Both the position numbers and the translations under genes were made by a program. From NCBI GenBank assembly GCA_937926545.1, contig CALAZW010000051.1, forward strand, positions 1-11,655: DNA of 11,655 nucleotides, written 5' to 3'. Below are positions 6,417 through 11,655 of this stretch, one piece after another (positions within the stretch are counted from its first letter, which is position 1; every line of letters starts with the position of its first letter). Source of the stretch: an uncultured Helcococcus sp. Its GTDB lineage: Bacteria; Bacillota; Clostridia; Tissierellales; Peptoniphilaceae. Under the pieces are notes generated by a model, which was not told where the DNA came from, ran no database searches, and saw nothing but the letters and a program-made list of their open reading frames with translations.

Positions 6417-6450
6417 ACCATGGTCATTGACTTTAGTCATTGACCATGGT
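6417..6450. promoter_or_regulatory. 34-bp inverted repeat, likely operator for the TetR protein
   Basis: The left arm ACCATGGTCATTGAC (6417-6431) and right arm GTCATTGACCATGGT (6436-6450) are inverted copies matching at 14 of 15 positions, separated by TTTA. Each arm also holds a shorter palindrome centred on CCATGG (GACCATGGTC on the left, ACCATGGT on the right), with centres 26 bp apart, so two dimers could bind. It sits between the divergent genes and covers the -35 box and spacer of the operon promoter, as a repressor site would. There is no T-run after it, so it is not a terminator. Confidence 0.8.
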
Positions 6451-6455
6451 AAACT
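6427..6455 (+). promoter_or_regulatory. atoB: Promoter of the thiolase-atoEDA operon
   Basis: TTGACT (6427-6432) is followed after exactly 17 bases by TAAACT (6450-6455). These are five-of-six and four-of-six matches to the -35 and -10 boxes. Transcription would start near 6462, about 40 bases before the thiolase ATG. The hexamers and spacer are overlapped by the inverted repeat, in keeping with repression by blocking polymerase. Confidence 0.6.
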
Positions 6456-6503
6456 GAAATCAGAAAGTAACTAATAAGAAAAATAAATGAAGGGAGCATT
6501 AAC

Positions 6504-7697
6504 ATGAAGGAAGTTGTAATAGTTTCTAGTGCAAGAACTCCATTTGGAAAATATGGAGGAGGTCTAAAGTCTTTTAGCGCAGTTGATCTAGGAGGCATGG
6601 CCATCAAGGAAAGTTTATCAAGGGCCAACCTGGATCCTAGTCTAGTAGATGAAGTAATCATGGGCTTGGTAATACCAGCAGGTCTAGGTCAAGTACCAGC
6701 TAGACAGGCTGCAGTAAAGGCAGGTTTAGATCACAGTATTCCAGCAACAACCATAAACAAGGTATGTGCCTCAGCTTTAAAGGCAGTTACCATGGCCTGT
6801 CAAATTATTAGGGCAGGAGATGCAGACATTATTGTTGCAGGTGGTATGGAAAGTATGACCAATGCACCGTATTTGAATAAGTCCACCAGGTGGGGGGCTA
6901 GAATGAATGACATTAAATTGGTAGATGCTATGGTTCACGATGGCCTATGGTGTCCAGAAAATGATGTACATATGGCAGTAATAGGTGGCGAGGTAGCCAA
7001 GGAATATGAAATAAGCAGACAGTTACAAGACCAATGGGCTTATAGAAGTCAAGTAAAATGGGAAGAAGCCAGCAAGGCAAACTTCTTTGACAAGGAATAT
7101 TTCCCTATAAGCTACATGCAAAGAAGAAAAGAAATGCTTGTGGACAAGGATGAAAGTCCAAGACCAGAAACCAGCATGGAAGGCTTGGCTAAGCTTCCTC
7201 CAATCTTTGTTAAGGATGGAACCATAACAGCAGGTAATGCTCCAGGAGTAAATGATGGTGCAACAGCCCTTCTTATATGTTCCAGAGACAAGGCTGAAGA
7301 ACTTGGTCTAAATATTCTAGCTACTATTAAGGACTACAGCCAGGTATCAAGAGAATCCAAATACATCTCAACAGTTCCAGGACTTGCCATTAAAAAGTTA
7401 ATGGAAAAGAATGAACTGACCATGGATGATATTGACTATTTGGAGATCAATGAGGCCTTTGCAGCAGTTCCCCTAGTAAGTGGCTTGGGCATTCTTAATA
7501 TGACCTATGAGGAAATGGACGAAAAGGTAAATGTTAACGGTGGGGCAGTTGCTGTAGGCCATCCTATAGGAGCTACCGGAGGCAGAATTCTTATGACCCT
7601 TATCAATCAGTTGGAAAAAACTGGCAAGAAAAATGGTATTTGTGCCATCTGTTCCGGTATGGGCCAAGGGGATGCCATGTGGATTGAAATGGAATAG
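6504..7697 (+). CDS. atoB: Acetyl-CoA C-acetyltransferase (thiolase)
   Basis: This 397-residue cytoplasmic thiolase interconverts two acetyl-CoA with acetoacetyl-CoA plus CoA. The nucleophile is Cys88 in INKVCASALKAV, and NEAFAAVP lies in the C-terminal half. His353 is in GGAVAVGHPIGATG, and the second catalytic Cys383 is near the end. Length matches biosynthetic/short-chain thiolases. The C-terminal glycine loop reads CSGMGQGDA where most relatives have CxGGGxG, a mild departure. The ATG at 6504 follows AGGGAG. It is the first gene of an operon with atoE, atoD and atoA, so in this setting it probably cleaves acetoacetyl-CoA made by the CoA-transferase. The reverse, condensing direction cannot be excluded. 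The symbol follows operon context; clostridial literature would say thlA. Confidence 0.93.
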   Translation: MKEVVIVSSARTPFGKYGGGLKSFSAVDLGGMAIKESLSRANLDPSLVDEVIMGLVIPAGLGQVPARQAAVKAGLDHSIPATTINKVCASALKAVTMACQIIRAGDADIIVAGGMESMTNAPYLNKSTRWGARMNDIKLVDAMVHDGLWCPENDVHMAVIGGEVAKEYEISRQLQDQWAYRSQVKWEEASKANFFDKEYFPISYMQRRKEMLVDKDESPRPETSMEGLAKLPPIFVKDGTITAGNAPGVNDGATALLICSRDKAEELGLNILATIKDYSQVSRESKYISTVPGLAIKKLMEKNELTMDDIDYLEINEAFAAVPLVSGLGILNMTYEEMDEKVNVNGGAVAVGHPIGATGGRILMTLINQLEKTGKKNGICAICSGMGQGDAMWIEME

Positions 7698-7714
7698 GCT
7701 GGAAGGTAAAAATT

Positions 7715-9046
7715 ATGAAAAAATTAATTAAGAGTTTTACTGAGGCCTGTGGTAAGTTGGTGGATAAGATTCTACCAGATGCCTATTTATTTGCTGTTAT
7801 CCTGACAGGGGTGACCTTTGTAATGTGTTTAATTTTTACTGATGCGACAGCCGGCCAGACCTTTGTGGCCTGGGGAGATGGAGTTTGGAACCTATTGGAG
7901 TTTACCTCTCAAATGGCCACCATCATGGTTTTCGGTTATGCCTTTTCAAAGACTCCTATCATGGAAAAGTTTTTGGATAAAATGTGCCATTATGTGAAAA
8001 CCCCTAAACAAGCTTACTTTTTCACATCGGCAGCTTCAGCTATCCTATCATGGATTTGCTGGCCAGCAGGTTTAATCTGCGGAGGCTTTATAGCCCTAAA
8101 ATTAGGAAGAAAGATTAAAAAAGTCCACTTCCCCCTATTAGTAGCATCTGCCTACTCAGGATTTTTAGTCTTTCAAAATGGACTTACAGGAACCCACCTT
8201 ATCTTAAATACACCGGGTACCTGGTCTGAAGAACTTGTAGGACTTATTCCTCCAACTGAAACCTTCTTAACATCATGGAACCTATTTATTTCCCTGATCT
8301 TAGGTGTGGTGGTAGTACCTTACTTGATGACCCTAGTGGCTCCAAGTGACGATAAGGTTATCGAATTAGACATAGACAAGGTTCCAGAAGAAAAACCTAG
8401 AGAAAAAGTTAAGTTAAAGGGACTTGCCTTTAATGATTGGTTGGAAAACAACTACTTTATCAACTTGTTTTTAGGACTAGCCCTAATGGTATACATAGTT
8501 TATTATTTTGTAAATGGTGGAGGACTAACAATAAACAGCACCAACCTAATATTTATGGCTTTGGGAATTCTATTTACCCCAACCCCAATAGAGTTTGTAA
8601 ATAGATGTGTTGAGGGCGCTCACACAGCAGGTGGTGTTATAATGCAATTTCCAATTTATGCAGGTATCCAAGGCATGATGTTGACTACAGGACTTGCTTC
8701 AGTTATAGCTGATGGTTTTGTAGCCATATCAACAGCTAAAAACCTACCTATGTGGTCATTTTTATCAGCAGGCCTGGTAAATGTTTTCATCCCTTCAGGT
8801 GGAAGCCAATGGGTAGCTCAAGGACCAGTAATGTTGGAAGCAGCAGCTAACTTGGGAGCAGATATTCCAAGAACAGCTATGGGAGTATTTTTAGGTAACA
8901 GTTGGACCAATATGATTCAACCATTCTGGGCCATCCCTCTACTATCCATAGCAAATGTCAAGGCCAAGGATATTATTGGCTACCTTGTTCCGGTCTTAAT
9001 TGCATCGGGAACTATTATAACTTTGGTCTTAGTATATTGGCCATAA
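7715..9046 (+). CDS. atoE: Short-chain fatty acid transporter, AtoE family
   Basis: This 443-residue polytopic membrane protein is close in length to E. coli AtoE and fits the SCFA_trans family, which moves short-chain fatty acids such as butyrate or acetoacetate across the cytoplasmic membrane. About ten or more hydrophobic segments are visible. Family-like stretches include ILPDAYLFAVILTG near the N-terminus, SWICWPAGLICGG (about 111-123), and a C-terminal half with FIPSGGSQWVAQGP and LGNSWTNMIQPFWAIP. A charged loop at about 210-235 (DKVPEEKPREKVKLKG) splits the two halves. The gene begins 17 bases after the thiolase stop with a GGAAGG site and lies before the CoA-transferase genes, so its substrate is presumably what the transferase activates. 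Confidence 0.93.
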   Translation: MKKLIKSFTEACGKLVDKILPDAYLFAVILTGVTFVMCLIFTDATAGQTFVAWGDGVWNLLEFTSQMATIMVFGYAFSKTPIMEKFLDKMCHYVKTPKQAYFFTSAASAILSWICWPAGLICGGFIALKLGRKIKKVHFPLLVASAYSGFLVFQNGLTGTHLILNTPGTWSEELVGLIPPTETFLTSWNLFISLILGVVVVPYLMTLVAPSDDKVIELDIDKVPEEKPREKVKLKGLAFNDWLENNYFINLFLGLALMVYIVYYFVNGGGLTINSTNLIFMALGILFTPTPIEFVNRCVEGAHTAGGVIMQFPIYAGIQGMMLTTGLASVIADGFVAISTAKNLPMWSFLSAGLVNVFIPSGGSQWVAQGPVMLEAAANLGADIPRTAMGVFLGNSWTNMIQPFWAIPLLSIANVKAKDIIGYLVPVLIASGTIITLVLVYWP

Positions 9047-9059
9047 AAGAGGAGAAAAA

Positions 9060-9722
9060 ATGAGTAAATTAATAAGTGTTAAAGAGGCAGCATCACTAGT
9101 TAATGACGGTGATACTCTAATGGTTGGTGGTTTCTATACAATAGGAACCCCAGAGGAAATAATAGATGAAGTATTAAATATGGGTAAGAAGGATCTAGTG
9201 ATAATTAACAATGACGGTGGTAACCCTGATTCTGCCCTAGGTAGACTGCTTTATTCAGGTAATGTTTCTAAGTTCTATGCTTCCTGGTGTGGTTACCTAA
9301 GAGAACTTCCTAAAATGATGGAAGAAAATAAGATTAAGCTAGAGTTAAACCCTCAAGGAACCCTAATCGAAAGAATAAGAAGTGGAGGCTTTGGCCTGGG
9401 AGGAGTACTTACTCCAACAGGACTGGGCACTCTAGTAGAAGAAGAATATGCAGATAAGAAAATAGTTTTAGACAATGGCGAGTGGCTTTACCACAGTCCT
9501 CTAGTAGGAGACATAACCTTTGTTGAGGCTTATGAAGCTGATGAGGCAGGAAATCTTATCTTTAGAAGAACCCAAAGAAACTTTAGCGACACCATGTGTT
9601 TTGCAGGTAAAACAGTAGTTGCATCAGTAGTTCAGCCTATTAAAAAAGCTGGAGAACTGGATCCTGATTCAATTATGGTTCCAGGGGTTGTAGTAGATTA
9701 TTTAGTGCAAAAAGGAGAATAA
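9060..9722 (+). CDS. atoD: Acetate/acetoacetate CoA-transferase, alpha subunit
   Basis: This 220-residue subunit belongs to the class I (3-oxoacid) CoA-transferases, which move CoA between acyl-CoA and a free short-chain acid. The family start DGDTLMVGGFYTIGTPEEII (about 16-35) corresponds to the glycine-rich CoA-binding segment of AtoD. It is followed by NNDGGNPDSALG, a GGFGLGGVLTPTGLGT stretch (about 109-124), and FRRTQRNFS. The ATG has a GAGGAG site and starts 13 bases after atoE. The beta subunit follows one base later, as needed for a stoichiometric heteromer. The exact acid pair (acetate, butyrate, acetoacetate) cannot be told from sequence, but the adjacent thiolase favours acetoacetate as one partner. 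Confidence 0.92.
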   Translation: MSKLISVKEAASLVNDGDTLMVGGFYTIGTPEEIIDEVLNMGKKDLVIINNDGGNPDSALGRLLYSGNVSKFYASWCGYLRELPKMMEENKIKLELNPQGTLIERIRSGGFGLGGVLTPTGLGTLVEEEYADKKIVLDNGEWLYHSPLVGDITFVEAYEADEAGNLIFRRTQRNFSDTMCFAGKTVVASVVQPIKKAGELDPDSIMVPGVVVDYLVQKGE

Positions 9723-9723
9723 G

Positions 9724-10386
9724 ATGGGTAAATATACAAGCAAGGAACTTATTGCAAAAAGAGTAGCTGACTTATTAGAAGATGGCCAATTGGTTAACCT
9801 GGGCGTTGGAATACCCACTATGGTACCAGAATTTTTAGACATGGATAGGGAAATTTACCTGATGGCAGAAAATGGCATAATTGGAAGTGGTCCTCAAGCT
9901 GAAGCTGGCCAGGAAGATTTCTTTTTCAAGGATGCAGGAGACAAGTACTGTACTATAAAAGACGGTGGATCAACGATAAACAGTGAAACTGCCTTTGGTC
10001 TAATAAGAGGTGGTCACCTAGACTATACTATCTTGGGAGCTATGCAGGTAGACGAAGCTGGAAACTTAGCCAATTGGACAGTTCCAGGTAAGAAGATGGT
10101 AGGCATGGGAGGCGCTATGGACTTGGTTATGGGAGCCAACCAAGTAGTTATAGCCATGGAGCACTGCACTAGAGATGACCAGGCTAAAATATTAAAGAAA
10201 TGTTCCTATCCTTTAACAGGAGTAGGAGTTATAGATATGATAATAACTGAGTATGCAACTATCTTAGTTACAGAAGAAGGGCTGGAAGTTATAGAAATAG
10301 CTGAAGGCATAAGCTTTGAAGAACTACAAGAAAAAACAGAAGCAAGATTAATCAAAGGAAAAGATATAAAAGTACTATCCTATTAA
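9724..10386 (+). CDS. atoA: Acetate/acetoacetate CoA-transferase, beta subunit
   Basis: This 220-residue catalytic subunit pairs with the alpha subunit just upstream. It has NLGVGIPTMVPEFL (about 25-38) and the active-site loop AENGIIGSGP (48-57), whose Glu49 is the family's nucleophile that forms the enzyme-CoA thioester. Relatives usually have Ser where this has Ala48. GGHLDYTILGAMQVDEAGNLANW and GMGGAMDLVMGA are further family marks. The AAGGAG site lies in the end of atoD, and one base separates the atoD stop from this ATG, so translation is coupled. It is the last gene of the operon, followed by a perfect palindromic terminator. Confidence 0.93.
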   Translation: MGKYTSKELIAKRVADLLEDGQLVNLGVGIPTMVPEFLDMDREIYLMAENGIIGSGPQAEAGQEDFFFKDAGDKYCTIKDGGSTINSETAFGLIRGGHLDYTILGAMQVDEAGNLANWTVPGKKMVGMGGAMDLVMGANQVVIAMEHCTRDDQAKILKKCSYPLTGVGVIDMIITEYATILVTEEGLEVIEIAEGISFEELQEKTEARLIKGKDIKVLSY

Positions 10387-10393
10387 AGAAAAT

Positions 10394-10420
10394 GAGCAGA
10401 TATATATCTGCTCGTTTTTT
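10394..10420 (+). terminator. Rho-independent terminator of the thiolase-ato operon
   Basis: GAGCAGATAT and ATATCTGCTC form a perfect 20-base palindrome, whose central bases would be the loop. It is followed by G and six T. Read on the minus strand it is followed by ATTTTCTTT, so it can also stop the convergent AEC permease transcript whose gene ends at 10422. Confidence 0.92.
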
Positions 10421-10421
10421 A

Positions 10422-11348
10422 TTACATAAATATGGTAACTATGGGAATGGTAATTACCGATAAGAGGGAGGAGACAAAGACAAGCTGGCTGGCCAAGTCT
10501 GTGTCACTTCCCAAATTGTCGCTAAAGATTCCCACATAGGCTCCCGTTGGCAGGGACAGCATCAAGGCTGGTATTATCTTTAGATAGCCTTCCAGGCCGA
10601 CAAAACTAGAGATGGCCAAGATAAGTAGAGGATAGACCAAGAGCTTAAAAAATGATATTAAGTAAATATATTTATTGGTAAGAGCTCTTTTAAAATCACT
10701 TCTAGAAAGCATCATCCCAACCACCAGCATGGCCAGGGGAGAGGTTGCTCCACTTAGGATTTTTAAGCTGTTAAAGGCTATGGCTGGTAGTTTTATCTGC
10801 AAGAGAAAAAGTCCCAGTCCCAGGGCCACAGAAATTATTCCCGGGCTTAAAAGTATTTTCTTTATGGTAAAGTCTTTTTTCTTATCCCCATTTCTACCTA
10901 TTATATAGGCACCCAAACTCCAGGATATAAGTTCATAGAGAAGTCCGGAGCTTAGAACTGCATAAAATAAGGCCTCCTGGCCTAGAATGGCTATGATTAA
11001 AGGATAGCCCATAAAGGAATTGTTGCCCATAATAGATCCTGCTAGAAAAATATCTTTTTGCTGGGGCTTTAGATCCAGTCTTTTTACCAGAAAACTGGAA
11101 AAAATAAAGATGAAAAAATAGCAAATAATCATAATTAGGCCTATTTTTAAGGCCAAGCTAAGTTTATCCAGTGAGAAATCCAACTGCATACTTGTAATAA
11201 TTGTTGCTGGCATGGTCACATAAAGAACTAGGCGGGAAATTTGGGCCTGGCCCTGGGCGTCAACCACATTTTTCTTTCCCACTATAAATCCAATTAGGAT
11301 TAGGGAAAATAGAACTAGAACATTTGAAAGTGTTAGAAAAAAATCCAT
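10422..11348 (-). CDS. AEC-family permease (auxin efflux carrier-like)
   Basis: This 308-residue membrane protein fits the bacterial AEC (auxin efflux carrier) family, whose characterised bacterial members move dicarboxylates or other organic acids such as malate. About ten hydrophobic helices are visible in two repeats of five, as usual. The N-terminal part has VLFSLILIGFIVGKK and a VLYVTMPATIITSM segment with the helix-breaking Pro typical of the first repeat. GNNSFMGYPLI in the middle and SLPTGAYVGIFSDNLG near the end are family-like. The ATG follows AAGGAGG with ideal spacing. It stands alone between the ato terminator and an intergenic region. Substrate is unknown; the neighbouring fermentative genes make a small organic acid plausible. 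Confidence 0.88.
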   Translation of the reverse strand: MDFFLTLSNVLVLFSLILIGFIVGKKNVVDAQGQAQISRLVLYVTMPATIITSMQLDFSLDKLSLALKIGLIMIICYFFIFIFSSFLVKRLDLKPQQKDIFLAGSIMGNNSFMGYPLIIAILGQEALFYAVLSSGLLYELISWSLGAYIIGRNGDKKKDFTIKKILLSPGIISVALGLGLFLLQIKLPAIAFNSLKILSGATSPLAMLVVGMMLSRSDFKRALTNKYIYLISFFKLLVYPLLILAISSFVGLEGYLKIIPALMLSLPTGAYVGIFSDNLGSDTDLASQLVFVSSLLSVITIPIVTIFM

Positions 11349-11375
11349 CTTTCCTCCTTAAAATATAATACTAAA

Positions 11376-11384
11376 ATTATATCA
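11376..11384 (-). promoter_or_regulatory. Extended -10 promoter of the AEC permease gene
   Basis: The minus strand reads TGATATAAT, a perfect TATAAT with an upstream TG. No convincing -35 box is seen. The start codon lies about 20 bases downstream of the expected transcription start. Confidence 0.6.
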
Positions 11385-11496
11385 CAAGAAGCTGGAAAAT
11401 ATGTTTTACTTTAAGAAACTGACCGGGGATATAAGATAACCATATATTAAATATAAGTAAAGGAAGGAGGGCATAAATTACTTATTTATAGGCTAT

Positions 11497-11514
11497 TTGT
11501 TGAAAAAGTAACAA
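11497..11514. promoter_or_regulatory. Rex-type operator (redox-responsive)
   Basis: The 18 bases TTGTTGAAAAAGTAACAA match the clostridial Rex consensus TTGTTAA-N4-TTAACAA at 12 of 14 defined positions, with perfect TTGTT/AACAA outer arms. The site overlaps the -35 box of the promoter at 11500-11528, so Rex bound there at low NADH/NAD+ would block transcription. The rex gene itself is not in the window. Confidence 0.7.
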
Positions 11515-11528
11515 TCTTATTATATAAT
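11500..11528 (+). promoter_or_regulatory. Sigma-A promoter of the gene starting at 11574
   Basis: TTGAAA (11500-11505) and TATAAT (11523-11528) are separated by exactly 17 bases. Transcription would begin near 11535, leaving a leader of about 40 bases. This is the best promoter match seen in the window. Confidence 0.85.
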
Positions 11529-11573
11529 AATCTCATTGTAACGTTAATATTTTATCATAAAGGGAGAGTAGCA

Positions 11574-11655
11574 ATGGACGAATTTAGAATACTAAAAATT
11601 AAAGAAAGTGTTTTTGAAAATAATGACGCCCAAGCGGCCAAGTTAAGAAAGGAAT
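11574..11655 (+). CDS. hypB: N-terminal fragment, probably hydrogenase nickel-insertion GTPase HypB
   Basis: Only 27 residues are visible, from ATG at 11574 to the window edge, after a GGGAGAG ribosome binding site. The pattern ESVFENNDAQAAKLRKE resembles the stretch before the P-loop in many clostridial HypB proteins (ND..A..LR). HypB is the GTPase that helps deliver nickel to [NiFe]-hydrogenase. The diagnostic P-loop would lie a few residues past the window, so the call is tentative. The strong promoter with an overlapping Rex operator fits a gene linked to hydrogen or redox metabolism. Other short-lead P-loop proteins are possible. Confidence 0.45.
   Translation, partial: MDEFRILKIKESVFENNDAQAAKLRKE

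Noticed and set aside
6487..6507. A six-codon frame (MKGALT) in the leader of the thiolase gene, whose TGA overlaps the thiolase ATG.
   Set aside because: It lacks its own ribosome binding site, has no codon bias suggesting attenuation, and it contains the thiolase gene's AGGGAG site. Most likely chance.
11401..11439. A 12-codon ATG frame between the AEC permease and the right-edge gene.
   Set aside because: It has only a weak upstream GGAAA, overlaps the opposite-strand promoter region and has no terminator or conserved feature. A strong AAGGAGG-like string further on (near 11461-11471) has no start codon after it.
11395..11573. Searched for a T-box, riboswitch or other structured leader before the right-edge gene.
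   Set aside because: No specifier-type stems, conserved T-box sequence or terminator hairpin was seen. The predicted leader is only about 40 bases, and the Rex box explains the visible symmetry.

Overview
The window is AT-rich DNA with dense, short-spaced genes, strong GGAGG-type ribosome binding sites, AGA/AGG arginine codons and an iron-sulfur L-serine dehydratase. Together with an acetoacetate/short-chain fatty acid operon and a clostridial-type Rex box, this points to an anaerobic, amino-acid-fermenting low-GC Firmicute, probably a clostridium or a Tissierellia/Peptoniphilaceae-like coccus. The genus cannot be fixed from the sequence alone. No tRNA, rRNA, insertion sequence, CRISPR array or phage gene was seen.

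Layout. Positions 1-266 hold the 3' end of sdaAA (serine dehydratase alpha). It converges on a minus-strand unit (473-1057) made of a nucleoside 2-deoxyribosyltransferase-like gene, a candidate 17-residue hydrophobic peptide gene and a GAAA-loop terminator. A plus-strand run of six genes (1133-5713) follows: an AlkD-like DNA alkylation repair protein, a UV damage endonuclease carrying a C-terminal DUF1722/YbgA-like domain, a 90-residue protein of unknown function, and a complete ABC importer (lipoprotein, permease, ATPase). The last four overlap or nearly overlap, and the run ends in a strong terminator at 5710-5737.

A divergent regulator/catabolic module follows. A minus-strand TetR-family gene (5736-6353) faces the plus-strand operon thiolase-atoE-atoD-atoA (6504-10386). 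Between them lies a 34-bp near-perfect dyad (6417-6450) that covers the -35 box and spacer of the operon promoter, so the TetR protein is the obvious candidate repressor. The operon would take up a short-chain acid, activate it with a CoA-transferase and interconvert acetoacetyl-CoA and acetyl-CoA with the thiolase.

A minus-strand AEC-family permease (10422-11348) converges on the operon's terminator. At the right edge a plus-strand gene begins at 11574. Its first 27 residues resemble the N-terminus of the hydrogenase nickel-insertion GTPase HypB. Its promoter (TTGAAA-17-TATAAT) is overlapped by a very good match to the clostridial Rex (NADH/NAD+ sensor) operator.

The points most worth a second look are the UVDE-DUF1722 fusion inside a repair/ABC-transporter operon, the 17-residue peptide gene, the TetR operator and the Rex box.
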